Shown here: positions 22,738 to 34,930 of the stretch, piece after piece | Position numbering within the stretch: position 1 is the first letter of the stretch | How the letters are laid out: every line of letters starts with the position of its first letter | Assembly (NCBI GenBank): GCA_946800325.1 | Contig: OX326957.1 | Coordinates: 50,504,807-50,568,806, forward strand | Length of the DNA: 64,000 nt | Direction: 5' to 3' | Source: Luzula sylvatica | Lineage: Eukaryota > Streptophyta > Magnoliopsida > Poales > Juncaceae | Translations under genes and position numbers: made by a program | Notes under the pieces: model-generated | Told to the model about the DNA's origin: nothing | What the model saw: only the letters and a program-made list of their open reading frames with translations | Database searches by the model: none

Positions 22738-25700
22738 TTAAGAAATTTTGTTTTTAGATTCATAACAATCTTTTAACGCTCTGAGGAGTCCAAATAATGT
22801 GTTTTTGAAATGGTTTGGATCGAATTTTTTACTACGCAACTTTTCACCAAATTGTTCAAACAATATGAAAGTTTCTTTTCGATTCATAGCAATCTTTTCA
22901 CGCTTTGAGGAGTTCAAATAACTTATTTTTATATTATTTGTATCGTATCCTTTACTACGTAACTTTTCACCAAATTTTACAAACACTAAGAAACTTTGTT
23001 TTTAGATTCATAACAATCTTTTAACGCTCTGAGGAGTCCAAATATGTGTTTTTGAGATGGTTTGGATCGAATTTTTTACTACGCAACTTTTCACCAAATT
23101 GTTCAAACAATATGAAAGTTTCTTTTCGATTCATAGCAATCTTTTCACGCTTTGAGGAGTTCAAATAACTTATTTTTATATTATTTGTATCGTATCCTTT
23201 ACTACGTAACTTTTCACCAAATTTTACAAACACTAAGAAACTTTGTTTTTTGATTCATAACAATCTTTTAACGCTCCGAGGTGTCCAAATTATATGGTTT
23301 GGTTCGAATCATGGACTACATCACTTTTCAACAAATTATACAAACACAAAAAAACTTTTCTTTACGATTCATAGAAATCTTTTTACGCTATGATGAGTTC
23401 AAATAACATGTTTCTAGATCATTTGCATCGTATCATTTACTACATAACTTTTCACCAAAATTTACAATCACTACGAAAATTTTCTTTTCGATTCATAGCA
23501 ATCTTTTTACGCTTTGAGGAGTTGAAATAACGAATTTTTAGGTCATTTGTATCATATCTTTTACTACGTAACTTTTCACCAAATTTTGCAAACACTAAGA
23601 AAGTTAGATTTTGGACTCATAACAATCTTTTAACTCTATGAGGAGTCCAAATAATGTATTTTTAGATCATTTGTATAATATCTTTTACTACGTAACTTTT
23701 CACCAAATTTTACAAACATTAAAAAAGATTATTTTTCGATTCATAACAATCTTTTAATGCTCTGAGGAGTCCAAATAACGAGTTTTTGGGATGGTTTGGA
23801 TCGAATCTTTTACTACGTAACTTTTCACCAAATTGTACAAACACTACCAAAATTTTCTTTTCGATTCATAGCAATCTTTTTACGTTTGACGAGTTGAAAT
23901 AACCTGTTTTTAGATCATTTGTATCATATCTTTTACTACGTAATGTTTCGCCAAATTTTACAAACAGTAAGAAAGTTTGTTTTTGGATTCATAAAAATCT
24001 TTTAACGCTATGAGGAGTCCAAATAACGTGTTTTTGAGATGATTTTGATCGAATCTTTTACTACGTAATTTTTCACCAAATTGTACAAACATTAAGAAAG
24101 TTTTATTTTCGATTCATCGCAATCTTTTTACGTTTGAGGAGTTCAAAAAACGTGTTTTTAGATCATTTGTATCGTATCTTTTACTACGTAACTTTTCACC
24201 AAATTTTACAAACACTAAGAAAGATTGTTTTTCGATTCATAACAATTTTTTAATGCTCTGAGGAGTCCAAATAACATGTTTTTGAGATGGTTTGGTTTGA
24301 ATCTTTTACTACGTAAGTTTTCACAAAATTGTACAAACACTACAAAAATTTCTTTTCGATTCATAGCAATTCTTTTTACGCTTTTAGGAGTTGAAATAAA
24401 TTGTTTGTGGATCATTTGTACCATATCTTTTACTACATAACTTTTCACCAAATTTTACAAACACAAAGAAAGTTTATTTTTGGATTCATAACAATCTTAT
24501 AACGCTATGAGGAGTCCAAATATGTGTTTTTGAGATGATTTGGATCGAATCTTTTACTATGTAAGTTTTGACCAAATTGTACAAAGACTAAGAAAGTTTT
24601 ATTTTCGATTCATAGCAATCTTTTTATGCTTTGAGGAGTTGAAATAACGTGTTTTTAGGTCATTTGCAACGTATCTTTTACTACGTAACTTTTCACCAAA
24701 TTTTACAAACACTTAGATATTTGATTTTGGATTCATAACAATCTTTGAACGCTCCGAGGAGTCCAAATAATGTGTTTTTTAGATAGTTTGGATCGAATAT
24801 TTTACTACGTAACTTTTCACCAAATTGTACAAACATTATGAAAGTTTTTTTTTCGATTCATAGCAATCTTTTTACGCTTTGAGGAGTTCAAAGAACGTAT
24901 TTTAAGATTTTTTGTATCGTATTTTTTACTACGTAACTTTTCACCCAATTTTACAAACACGAAGAAAGTTTGTTTTTGGATTCATAGCAATCTTTTAACG
25001 CTCTGAGGAGTCCAAATTGTGTGTTTTTGAGATGGTTTAGATCAAATCTTTTACTACGTCACTTTTCACCAAATTGTACAAACACTAATAAGCTTTTCTT
25101 TTCGATTCATAGCAATCTTTTAACGATTTGAGGAGTTCAAATAACGTGTTTTTAGATCATTTGCATCGTATCATTTACTACGTAACTTTTTACCAAATTT
25201 TACAAACACTAAGAAAGATTGTTTATCGATTCATAACAATCTTTTAATGCTCTGAGGAGTTCAAATAATGTGGTTTTAAATTATTTGTATCGTATCTTTT
25301 ACTACGTTACTTTTCACCAAATTGTACAAACACTACGCAAGTTTTCTTTTCGATTCACTGCAATCTTTTACGTAACTTTTCACCAAATTGTACAAACACT
25401 AAGAAAGTTATAGCAATATTTTTACGCTTTGAGGAGTTCAAATAATGTGTTTCTAGATCATTTGTATCATATCTTTTACTACGTAACTTTTCAACATATA
25501 TTACAAACACTAAGAAAGTTTGTTTTTCGCTTCATAACGGGCTGTTAACGCTCTAAGGAGTCTAAATAACATGTTTTTGAGATGGTTTGTATCATATCTT
25601 TTACTGCGTAACTTTTCACCAAATTTTACAAACACTAAGAAAGTTTGTTTTCGATTCATAACAATATGTTAACGCTCTAAGGAGTCAAACTAACATGTTT

Positions 25701-26548
25701 TTTAGATGGTTTGGATCGAATCTTTTACTACGTAACTTTTCACCAATTGGAACAAACACAATGAAAGTTTTCTTTTCGATTCATGGCAATCTTTTTACGC
25801 TTTGAGGAGTTCAAATAACGTGTTTTTAGATTATTTATATGGTATCTTTTACTACGTAACTTTTCACCAAATTATACAAACACTAAGAAAGTTTGTTTTT
25901 CAATTCGTAACAATCTGTTAACGCTTTGAGGAGTCCAAATAATGTGTTTTTGAGATGGTTTGGATCGAATCTTTTACTACGTAAGTTTTCACCAAATTTT
26001 ACAAACACTAAGAAAGTTTTATTTTCGATTCATAGCAATCTTTTTATCCTTTGAGGAATTCAAATAACATATTTTTAGATCATTTGTATCGTATCTTTTA
26101 CTACGTCACTTTTCACCAAACTTTACAAACACTAAGAAATTTCGTTTTTGGATTCATAACAATCTTTTACCGCTCTGAGGAGTCCAAATAATATGTTTTT
26201 TAGATGGTTTGGATCGAATCTTTTACGACGTAACTTTTCACCAAATTGTACAAACACTATGAAAGTTTCTTTTCGGTTCATAGCAATCTTTTTACGTTTT
26301 GGTAGTTCAAATAACATGTATTTAGATTATTTTTATCGTATCTTTTACTACGTAACTTTTCACCAAATTTTACAAACACTAAGAAATTTTGTTTTAGGAT
26401 TCATAACATTCTTTTAACGCGATGAGGAGTTTGTGTTTTTGAGATGATTTGGATCGAATCTTTTACTACGTAACTTTTCACCAAATTGTACAAACACTAA
26501 AAAAGTTTTATTTCCGATTCATAGCAATCTTTTTATGCTTTGAGGAGT
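22738..26548 (-). repeat. Satellite-like array with alternating ~120-bp monomers (~3.8 kb)
   Basis: Two related monomer types alternate. Type 1 carries 'gattcataacaatctttt..cgctctgaggagtcc' and 'gatggtttggatcgaat'. Type 2 carries 'gattcatagcaatcttttta' 'cgctttgaggagttc' and 'gatcatttgtatcgtat'. Both share 'cttttactacgtaacttttc' and 'accaaattttacaaacacta'. The dimer of about 240 bp repeats some sixteen times, and the first two dimers (22738-22984, 22985-23233) are nearly identical. On the minus strand monomers translate to related peptides (FGEKLRSKRFDPNHLKN, IAMNRKETF), but frames are broken every one to two units, so coding is unlikely. There is a deletion-rearranged zone near 25350-25420. 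Confidence 0.9.
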
Positions 26549-26549
26549 T

Positions 26550-27058
26550 CATTATATGAATACAGATAATATTCATATCCGGACACAGGTACATATTGAA
26601 TTCGGATATCCCGATACGGATATCAAAATAATATATGTATCATTATATATATATTTCAATTTATTTGTTGCTTTGTTTGTGATTTGTTTATGATTGTTCT
26701 TTTTAATGATACATATCCAATATTTTGTTCTTATCAAAATAATATATTGTTCTTATTATGAATATTTCAAATAAGAAAAATATTCACTCTATCCAATAGT
26801 TGGCATGATATTATTTTAATATACTAGTAATATTTATAATTTTTTAAAGTATAATTTACTATAAAATTTAATATTTGCAATTAGAGTTGTATTTTTTAGT
26901 CGGATATCATATTCGTATTCGAAACCGAATATCACATATCGTATTCATATCGGAAATTGGATATCGAATACCGTATTAATATATGTATTCGTATCCAAAA
27001 ATCATAAATTAAATATCGTATTCATATCTGAAAACGGATATGGGATACTCCGAAAGTT
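26550..27058. repeat. Degenerate GATATCCGAATAC-type repeat
   Basis: Irregular tandem of 'cggatatc', 'gaatatc' and 'gtattcatatc' phrases at 26560-26640 and 26900-27050, flanking AT-rich unique sequence. Similar repeats occur at 32330-32660 and, in more GC-rich form, inside the hAT elements at 33072 and 37239. By analogy this is probably the subterminal part of an old hAT MITE. Confidence 0.55.
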
Positions 27059-27094
27059 TCCCTTCAAATAAAGTTTCATTTTCATTGACCTTTC

Positions 27095-27810
27095 TATAGG
27101 GGTTGACCTTAACATTTGATGGTGTAAATTTTTTTTGACCAAACTACTCCTTTTTTCCATATTTATTTTTGTATTATTTTATAAATTAAAAATCATCATA
27201 AATGTTTTTAACATATTTAAAAAACTTTATTTTATATTCACAATTTCAATATTTATTTATTATATATTTTGTCATACAAAATTAGCATTAAATAAATGAA
27301 ATAAACAGTGATATAAAAAATTATTCCTGAAAATATCCCCACAAAATAATACAATTTTACTATTTAGTTTTAATATTCATTCATTATTAATAAAACTAGC
27401 AACTAAAATCAAACTAGCCGTTCAAATTAAAACTAGTGACAATACGTACTTTGACTAGAAGTAATATTGTAGCAACTAATTTTTATTAACAACTATTGAA
27501 AATTAAAACTAAACTCTAAAATAGTATAATTTTATCAAGATATTTTCAAGAATATTTTTTATATCGTTGTTTATTTATTTTTCTTTAATATTAGTTTTAC
27601 ATGACAAAATATATAATAAATGAAATATTAAAATTAGGTATATGACATATAATTTTTTTAAATTAATATATGTTAAAAATATTTATGGAGATTTATAAAT
27701 TATAAAATATTACAAAAATAAATTTAATAAAATTAAATATGAAAAAATTGATAGGTATTTTGGTTCACAAAATATTTAACACCGTGAAATGTTAAAAAAT
27801 AGGGAGTTAT
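27095..27810. mobile_element. Long-inverted-repeat element, same family as 11992-12846
   Basis: 'ttaacatttgatggtgtaaa' (27109) is mirrored by 'atatttaacaccgtgaaatgttaa' (27772-27795). The similarity continues inward (27190-27330 against 27590-27720), so the element folds back on itself. Internal blocks such as 'aaatgaaatattaaa' and 'gttaaaaatatttatg' match 12520-12620. There is no transposase. The exact ends and target duplication are not resolved. Confidence 0.6.
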
Positions 27811-28260
27811 TAAAACCCACCACCACACACACCCCAAAAAAAATGTACAAGTGGCCATAGATGAATATTAGGCCTTCTACTCTTCCCCTCGTTTCTTCCA
27901 CATTTTTTACACACTAATTAATTCCATAATAAACATATTCAATTAACGATTAATTCATAATTAATTATTTTGCAATATTCATAATTAATCTTTAATTGAT
28001 AGAGATCTTAATTTTTTTTTTGAGAAAAATAGAGTAGGCTCTTGTGTCCTACTTTCATTATAAAATTTTATTAATCCTTAGTTCATACAAATAACAAGAT
28101 ATTTTCCTTAATTAAACCACTTCTAAATACCTTTTAATTAATCCTATATGAACTATTAACCATGAATTAAAATCCTGGAATCCAACACATCCAGAATTTT
28201 TAGTACCGTACACTCTATTCCGGATTTATATCTAAACCTGACTTGCAACTTCCAAACCTA
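27811..28260. other. Intergenic with a SINE 3'-end fragment
   Basis: AT-rich. At 28008-28062 the minus strand reads 'gtaggacacaagagcctact' + 'ctatttttctc' followed by an A-run. This resembles the tail of the SINE at 45583-45720 ('ggaggacatatgagccttct'). The tRNA-like head is absent, so this would be a 5'-truncated copy. Confidence 0.4.
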
Positions 28261-28361
28261 GGTATAAAACCTAATATTTCGCCTCTTCATCATGTTCTCT
28301 CCATTTCTATTCCCCTCTCTCCGCCTTCTCTCTAGCCGCCTAATATCTTCTCTTAATCGCC

Positions 28362-28559
28362 ATGACAGAAATCGTGAGATTAATCTCCATAATCTCCATT
28401 AAGTTCCATCTTGTAAATCAAAATCCCTTGAGCACCGATTTGAGTATCCCCCTCTTAAGAAAGTCAGTTATGAGCACCGATTTGAGCACCTTGAGAACTT
28501 CATCCTCGAGAAACACCAGAAGAGATAGAGTCAGATATGCCGATAACACTTCATCTTAA
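28362..28559 (+). CDS. Small hypothetical protein (65 aa), promoter-like leader
   Basis: A TATA-like 'tataaaa' at 28263-28269 is followed by a CT-rich leader (28283-28355) and an ATG in 'cgccatgaca' at 28362. The frame is serine/arginine-rich (MTEIVRLISIISIKFHLVNQ ... RRDRVRYADNTSS) and contains a direct repeat of STDLS. I recognise no domain. The promoter architecture is better than expected by chance, but the frame could equally be the truncated start of a lost gene. Confidence 0.3.
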   Translation: MTEIVRLISIISIKFHLVNQNPLSTDLSIPLLRKSVMSTDLSTLRTSSSRNTRRDRVRYADNTSS

Positions 28560-28726
28560 AGAGAGTGAAACTGTATCGTATAAGAAACGTCATATTGGAA
28601 GTTTGATTCTTAAGGGGATTGTCAAGGATGCCAGTGAGATAGCAAAGAACCATCACTATCAACTATCACTCCTCATACTAAAAAGAGATTAGATATGGAG
28701 TTCCACGCATCTTTGATGTATAATCT

Positions 28727-28858
28727 TGATATGTCAATCGAGACTGTTTTAATGAATTGATTGGATTGATTAAGCATCAAATCAATGCTTAGTGTAATTG
28801 ATTAAATTAAATAAAAATAATCAATCTAATAAAACAATTTCGATTGATACATCAAGAA
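28727..28858. repeat. ~130-bp imperfect hairpin (short MITE-like)
   Basis: 'cttgatatgtcaatcgagac'+'tgttttaatgaattgattgg' pairs with 'caatctaataaaacaatttc'+'gattgatacatcaag', leaving a loop of roughly 50 nt. It could be a small MITE or a hairpin-RNA source. Target-site duplications are not clear. Confidence 0.5.
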
Positions 28859-29390
28859 TGTTTTATTAAGTTACGGAGACTACATATATTTTCCCTATTA
28901 AAAAGGGGAAAGTTCATTCTCTCATCTCACCTTTGTGAATATTTTCAGCCCACGTAATACTCTTTTTGGACAAAAGTAGCCACGGATATTGAAAAAGGGA
29001 AAATATCACTTTGGTTTCTCACCTTTTTGGATGTTCCAAATTTTCAATTAAGCCACTGCTGGTTGAGTAAAAGAGAATCATGTATAGAGAAAAAATTCAC
29101 TTCTACTTAATACATTTGTCCCTTGATCAAACATAATATGAAACATATAAGGATTCTTTTGGGAAAAAAAATTAGCTTCAAATAAATAAATAGTAAATAA
29201 TATATATTTTACTTGATACAAAATCTAAGTCTTCGTTATTACTTGAAATTTGAAACCAAAATTTACATGACCAACAATCTGGATTCTTCCAACCTGAGAT
29301 ATGAAATTTTGAGTTTATATAACCTATAAAAAGAAAATATTGGTAGCGTACCTTATTGATATGGTGTTTTACATTTTTAACAATCTGAGT

Positions 29391-29520
29391 TGAAGTTTTA
29401 CCTGACTTTGTGCTATATATACCTCAGAAGTCTGAATCTTTTAACAATTCGATTTGAAGTTTTACCTGATTTTATCTTTGTGCTATATATACCTCAGAAG
29501 TCTGAACCTTTAAACAATCA
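29391..29520 (+). promoter_or_regulatory. Duplicated core promoter with two TATA boxes
   Basis: A ~70-bp unit ('tgaagttttacctga...tttgtgctatatatacctca'+'gaagtctgaa') occurs twice. It puts TATA boxes at 29413-29422 and 29483-29492, 141 and 71 bp before the ATG at 29563. The downstream box has the more usual spacing. Two alternative transcription starts are therefore plausible. Confidence 0.6.
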
Positions 29521-29562
29521 AATCCCTAAAAATCAAACATCAAAATTTTTGTAAATCATACC

Positions 29563-30927
29563 ATGGCTCTAGAAAACTTTGATGCAGCAAAGGAACTACA
29601 TGATTTCCAGTGTAGTAAATTAGGAGTTAAAGGTTTAATTGACTCTGGCATGACGAAGATACCGAAATTTTTTGTCCGACCCAAGGAAAATTCCCCTAAT
29701 CCATCGATATTAGACCCCACCTGGGACTTCGAAATGCCCATCATAGATCTTAGTTCCATCAATGATAATCAGGGACGCAAAGAGACCATCGATAAGGTAA
29801 CTAATAATATCACTATTTTTTTTGTTGAGTAAATACTTTTATCACAAATTTGAGAAATTATATAACTAAAAAATTTGGTAATTTTGGTTACAAGATATAC
29901 AAGGCTTCATCATCATTTGGATTCTTTCAATTGGTAAACCATGGAATACCAGAATATATTTTAGGTGCTGTGCTAGAAGGTGTCAGATCTTTCCATGAAG
30001 GTGATCCAGAAATCAAGTCGAAAATGTATACGACTGATAACTCGAGGAAGGTGAGGTTTTTGTCGAACCCAGTTCACAACCAATTGGCATATGGTAGTTG
30101 GCGCGACACATTTATTTGCGATTTTAATGGATTATTGGACTTCAATGAGATCCCAGTATCATGCCGGTAACTACATTTTGATCTTTCATTATTTTTTTCC
30201 ATTTATAAAATAAATTATGAGATTTATCTTGATTATGAGATTGAACTGTTACAACAATCTGATATTATAAACGGATTTAGGAAACCAATTATCGACTATA
30301 AAGATCATTTACTAGATCTTGAAAGATCGATTTGCGAGTTATTGTCGGAAGCGCTTGGATTGAAAAAAAATGTCCTTGCAAGCATTTATGCGGGAGAAGG
30401 GCCTTGGAAACAATTCATGGCTTGCAATTATTATCCACCTTGTCCAAAGCCAGAACTCACCATAGGAGCTGCGAAACACAAGGACCCGTCTTTTATAACA
30501 ATTCTCCTTCAAGATTCTGTTGGTGGCCTCCAAGTTTATTATCAAGAAAAATGGATTAACGTATCACCGGTTCATCGAGCTTTAATAGTCAATATCGGAG
30601 ATTTTCTCCAGGTAATTTCTTACACTGCAAAATTCGAATAAACCTTAAACTATTTATAGTTTTTTTTTTTTTTTTGCTTTACAGTTGGTTAGTAATGGTA
30701 AGTTCAAGAGCGTTCAGCACAGAGTTCTTGCCAACGACAAAAAAGTGCCGAGAATTTCCGTTGCGATGTTTCTGAATCCAGAAGCGCACACGCCATGTGG
30801 ACCAATCAACCAGTTGCTCTCTGAAACTAATCCTCCGATCTATCAGGATATTCTTATCGATGACTACATGAAAGAATATGTTTCTAAGGGTGCTACAACT
30901 ACAGTTCTGGAGAATTTCAAGATTTGA
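29563..30927 (+). CDS. 2-oxoglutarate/Fe(II)-dependent dioxygenase, ACC-oxidase-homologue (DOXC) type
   Basis: Four exons: 29563-29796, 29895-30166, 30281-30611, 30685-30927, all GT-AG, giving 359 aa. The N-terminal DIOX_N part carries the family block GLIDSGMTKIPKFF and IPIIDL-like MPIIDL, then [14 protein letters not shown]. The catalytic jelly-roll follows, with Fe(II) ligands H235, D237 (HKD) and H291 and the 2-oxoglutarate R302-x-S304. Length and block order fit the family that includes deacetoxyvindoline 4-hydroxylase and Arabidopsis GSL-OH, soluble enzymes of specialised metabolism. The substrate here is unknown. All key residues are present, so it is probably functional. It is the only plus-strand member of the western group and has about nine extra bases in exon 3 relative to its paralogues. 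Confidence 0.93.
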
Positions 30928-31588
30928 AAAATAATGGTAGATCAAATAATATAATCCTAATAATAGATTGAAGAATATAAGTAATAGATTGTAGGTTACC
31001 ATATTTGGTCATGGTGATATAGATCCAAGAATAAGTCATGTACGTAATAATGATAAACAAATACAAAATCGTTTCAAAAGAAGGAGAAAATATATAATGC
31101 GCCACAAAACACACATTTGAATCCTTTTGAATCCTTGATGTGGTCGTGCACATGTTACATTATGAACTGACACCTACCAATTTTCATCCAATCAAATCAT
31201 TTACTTGTCAATAGGGTGGTAGAACATGTTCAATTGAAAACATACAACATATATTCATTGTTTGATTGACTATATCAGATAAGTAACAAATAATAACAAC
31301 ATTAACATCATGTTAATTACCATATTATTGGTTCATATATTCTGACAATTAGGAGATTTTTAATTGTAATTAGCAATATTATGGGGTAACGAATTTAACA
31401 AAAACTTAGGAGATTTTAAGTAATAATTTTAATTATAATATATGGTAATGAATTTAATTAGAAATCAGTAATTGCCAAAAAAAATCTTTATATATTATGT
31501 ACCAATCAATTAACAATAATTAACAGTTCAAATTTGTAAACAATAATGCATTTCAATTAACATTCAATTATATAGATAAGTATACCAT
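30928..31588. other. 3' flank and intergenic DNA
   Basis: AT-rich downstream region of the 29563 dioxygenase. I see no second gene and no convincing repeat beyond short 'ttaggagatttt' echoes. Confidence 0.4.
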
Positions 31589-31822
31589 GCCCCTCAAATT
31601 CCCCCCCAACACTCTCTATATCACCAATTAACAATTAATTAACATGATAATTAACAAAAATATATTTCATTAACGGTTAATTGATATTTATTAAGAATTA
31701 TTAATTCATATGTACTTTAATTATATATTACTTAATCGTTAATGAGGTGTATCTTTGTTAATTAATATATTAATTAATTGTTAGTCGGTGTTACAGAGGA
31801 TGTTGAGAGGAAACTCAAGGGC
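31589..31822. mobile_element. Foldback MITE, 234 bp
   Basis: Almost the whole element is an inverted repeat: GCCCCTCAAATTCCC...AACACTCTCT at the left pairs with the reverse of ...GATGTTGAGAGGAAACTCAAGGGC at the right, continuing through 'taacaattaattaa' and 'cattaacg'. The flanks both read ACCAT (31584-31588 and 31823-31827), a possible 5-bp target duplication. No coding capacity. Confidence 0.65.
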
Positions 31823-31829
31823 ACCATAC

Positions 31830-32330
31830 CATATATGGCCTCCAATTATATCATATACAGAATTACCAAATGTTTGCTTATTTTCTGGCAATACAGTGCA
31901 AATGAAGTAAAGCCATCAGAAAGGTAATAGGCGAGTTTCATAGGCCTGTTCGGACCATTAGTTTCGGAAATAAGTTTTGCAATAAAGCGTCGGTTTCCGG
32001 GGAATTGGATTTGGGCTGTTCGGACATGGCTAGGAAGTAGGAAGTCATGGAATTGAATATCAAAACTTACCAAAATCATGGGAAAGTGTCCATATTGTTG
32101 GGTTTTTGAAACTTACCTTGGAATAGGTTTTTGGTAGTTTAGAAGAGAGAGAAACTTGCAATAATATTTTTTTATTGATAAGATGTATCATTGATGAAAT
32201 GTATATCATTAATTGAACTTTCATGAATTATGTTATTTTTTTCATGTATTATTTGTATTTGCATATTTAATTAACTAAATTATTTTTTGTAATAAATTTA
32301 TTTATTTAATTTAATTATTTGTATTCTATT
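31830..32330. other. Intergenic, possible MITE debris
   Basis: 'ggcctgttcggacc' (31942) and 'gggctgttcggac' (32014) are 70 bp apart and resemble the subterminal motifs of DNA transposons. Boundaries could not be found. No gene. Confidence 0.3.
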
Positions 32331-32665
32331 TGATATCGGGTATCGGATACCGTATTCATATTCGTATACAAAATCAGTCATCGGATATTGGATATCGTAT
32401 TTGTATCTGAAATCGGATATCAAATACTCTATTTGTATCCAAAATCATATTCATATTCATATTTGAAATCAGATACTAGATATCGTATCCGTCATACCCG
32501 AAATCGAATATCGGGTACCGTATTCGTATCATATCGGATATCGGACACCGTATTCGTATCCGAAATCGGATATCGGATACCGTATTCGTATTTGTATTCG
32601 TACTCGAAATCGGATCTCGGATACCGTATCCGTATCCGAAATCATATATGGTATTTGTATTCGTA
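32330..32665. repeat. Degenerate 'ATCGGATACCGTATTCGTATCCGAA' repeat
   Basis: About eleven irregular ~25-30 bp units of 'atcggatatcggataccgta' + 'ttcgtatccgaa'. The plus-strand 92-codon frame (SYSKSDLGYRI type) is a translation of the repeat. It is the same motif family as 26550-27058. Confidence 0.75.
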
Positions 32666-32706
32666 ATATTTTTTAATGTTCCTAAGTTTACATGTTAGTT
32701 GTATAG

Positions 32707-32707
<1 letters not shown>

Positions 32708-32763
<56 letters not shown>

Positions 32764-32828
32764 TATTAATAATAACACTACTATGTAATACTTATAATAA
32801 TAATAACAACAACAACAACAACAACAAC

Positions 32829-32862
<34 letters not shown>

Positions 32863-32870
32863 TATTTAGA
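32708..32870. repeat. (TAA)n and (AAC)n microsatellites
   Basis: (AAT)n at 32709-32760 and a compound (AAC)n(AAT)n at about 32805-32862. Confidence 0.9.
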
Positions 32871-33071
32871 AACTAATACACTAATAGAAAATTAATAATT
32901 TGATAAATATCAAAAGAATAAATTCATTGGTTACGTCTAATCCTATGGTTCTCATCAAACACCTTTTAAACATCCTACACTCTTAGTTTTTGCATATTCC
33001 TGCTATCATAGTTTCCTGCTATTCATATATTGGTTTCCTGCAACTACGAGTTTCCTGCTGCTATACAAAAC

Positions 33072-33780
33072 TAGAGGTGGCAAATCCGGCCCGAACCCGA
33101 AAAAACCGTCCGACTCGCCCGAGGTCCGACTCGTCCGTGACCCGAAAAATTTTAAAAATTCAAACGACCGAACCCGTCCGACCCGAACCCGAGAAATCCG
33201 ACCCAAAATTGATCCGGCGTGACATATTATAATTATTATTCCGACCCAACTCGACCCGAATCCGAGTTGTCCGAAACCCGATGAACCCGATAATGACAAG
33301 TCCGAACTCAAATAGTCCGAACCCAAATTGACCCGGTATTATCATTTTTTTTTAATTCAATATATTAACTAATATCTGTTATATTATATTTATTATATTT
33401 TTCGAGAGTGAGATGACACCGTTGCTTTCAAATAAAAAACAGAGACCTGGATTTAGATAATAGTTTAATTTTATATCCAATATTTTGACAAAATTGATTT
33501 ATAGAATCATTAAAAAAAATCCGACACAATCCAAATTTGACTAATCTGAATTCCGAAAGAATCCGAATCCGGAACAAACCGCGTCCGCGAATCACCCCGA
33601 ACTTGAAAACCCGACACGACTATAATTTTCAACTCGAAATTGATCCGACCAAATATGATCCGATCCGAACCCAGATAGATCCGAATTGACTTAACCCGAT
33701 GAGATCCGAACCCAAAAATTAACCCGAAACTTGTTGGGTTCAGCCCGAAACCGTCCAAACCCGCCTGTTTGCCACCTCTA
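33072..33780. mobile_element. hAT-type MITE (709 bp) with perfect 8-bp target duplication
   Basis: Terminal inverted repeats TAGAGGTGGCAAA / TTTGCCACCTCTA are flanked by identical TACAAAAC (33064-33071 and 33781-33788), the 8-bp duplication expected for hAT. Subterminal arrays of 'cccgaacccga' and 'ccgacccgaac' (33085-33340 and 33520-33760) fill most of the element. No transposase is encoded. The 106- and 91-codon frames inside are repeat-derived. Confidence 0.93.
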
Positions 33781-33789
33781 TACAAAACT

Positions 33790-34590
33790 GACCCAGCATT
33801 TGCTGGTAAAGTTTTGAGCCAAAGTTTTACAAGTTTTCATGGATCAAAACTCACAAAACTAATAGGTGTTTGATCATGATATGGAATCTAAAGTTTTGGG
33901 TTATGAAAACTTGAAGACCTAAACTAATATTGGATTTGAAAACTTACCTAATATTGGATTTTTGAAAACTAACAATGATTATGCAATTATAATAAAATAT
34001 ATATAGTGTTATGTATTTTATTTTTTATAGCTAATCTTGTTAAATGTTCATATTTAATTTTATTAATGATATTAAAATTTAGTTGTGTAAAAAAATAATA
34101 TTCTCTAAAAATTAGTTTTATTAAAGAAATAATATTCTCTAAAAATTTGTTCTATTAAAAAAATAATATTCTCTAAAATTTTGTTGTATTGAAAATTTTA
34201 GTTGTATTAAAAATGTATTTAGAAATTAATGATAATATAATAATAATAATAATTTAGGAAGTGTAGTTTTGAAGCACATGAATTGAAGTTTCGAAAGTAA
34301 GTAAGTAATTGAAACTTGGTAGTGTTCTCTCTAACTTTGGGAAGTGTAGTTTTATATCCCAAAACTTGCAAAACTTGTACCAATAGTGTGTATATTTTGT
34401 GTTTTGAAAACTTCTCTAACTTCAAGAGTGATTGAAAACTTTATTGAAATTGAAGGAGTGATAGAAATTGAAGGTATGATTAATATTAAAGTCCGAGCTA
34501 AGAGTTTTATCTATACGGATATGTGTACGATCTGGGTATGAATGATACCAATTTGGTGCATGTATGGCATCTACTGTGTATATTTTTTTT
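33790..34590. other. Intergenic with 'AAAACTT'-rich repetitive sequence
   Basis: Phrases such as 'aaagttttacaagttttcat' (33820) and 'ccaaaacttgcaaaacttgt' (34358) recur in both orientations. They suggest the ends of an AT-rich DNA transposon about 33800-34440. Three 'aaaataatattctctaaaaat' copies (34093, 34128, 34160) form a short tandem. No gene. Confidence 0.35.
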
Positions 34591-34930
34591 TTGGAAAATT
34601 ATGGTATGCCCTCCCATTTCACCCAATTTTTCTTGATGCCATCATCAATTAAAGTTGGGTGAAAAATGTTTCCATTTTGCACTTCAAATTCTCTCCAATT
34701 AATTTTATATTCAAATTTTGATAATTTTAATTGAAATTTAATTCATACATCATTAATTAGTTTAATTAGAACCTAAGTAATTAGATTAATTAGAATCATT
34801 ATTAATTGAAAAAAAGTGTTGGAATGCAAATTGGAGACTTATTTCATCCAAAATGGTTTCATGATGTCATGATGATGGTATCATGAAATCATGGGAAAAA
34901 TGGAGGGACATAATAGAATTTTTTTTTTTT
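34590..34930. mobile_element. Foldback MITE (~340 bp)
   Basis: 'attatggtatgccctcccat'+'ttcacccaatttttcttgat'+'gccatcatca' at the left pairs with the reverse complement of 'tgatgatggtatcatgaaat'+'catgggaaaaatggaggg'+'acataat' at the right. The arms are about 50 bp around an AT-rich centre. Ends lie within T-runs, so target duplications are obscured. Confidence 0.6.

Noticed and set aside
22738..26548. Possible CRISPR-like array
   Set aside because: Repeats are contiguous with no unique spacers, and the window is plant nuclear DNA; it is a satellite-type tandem array.
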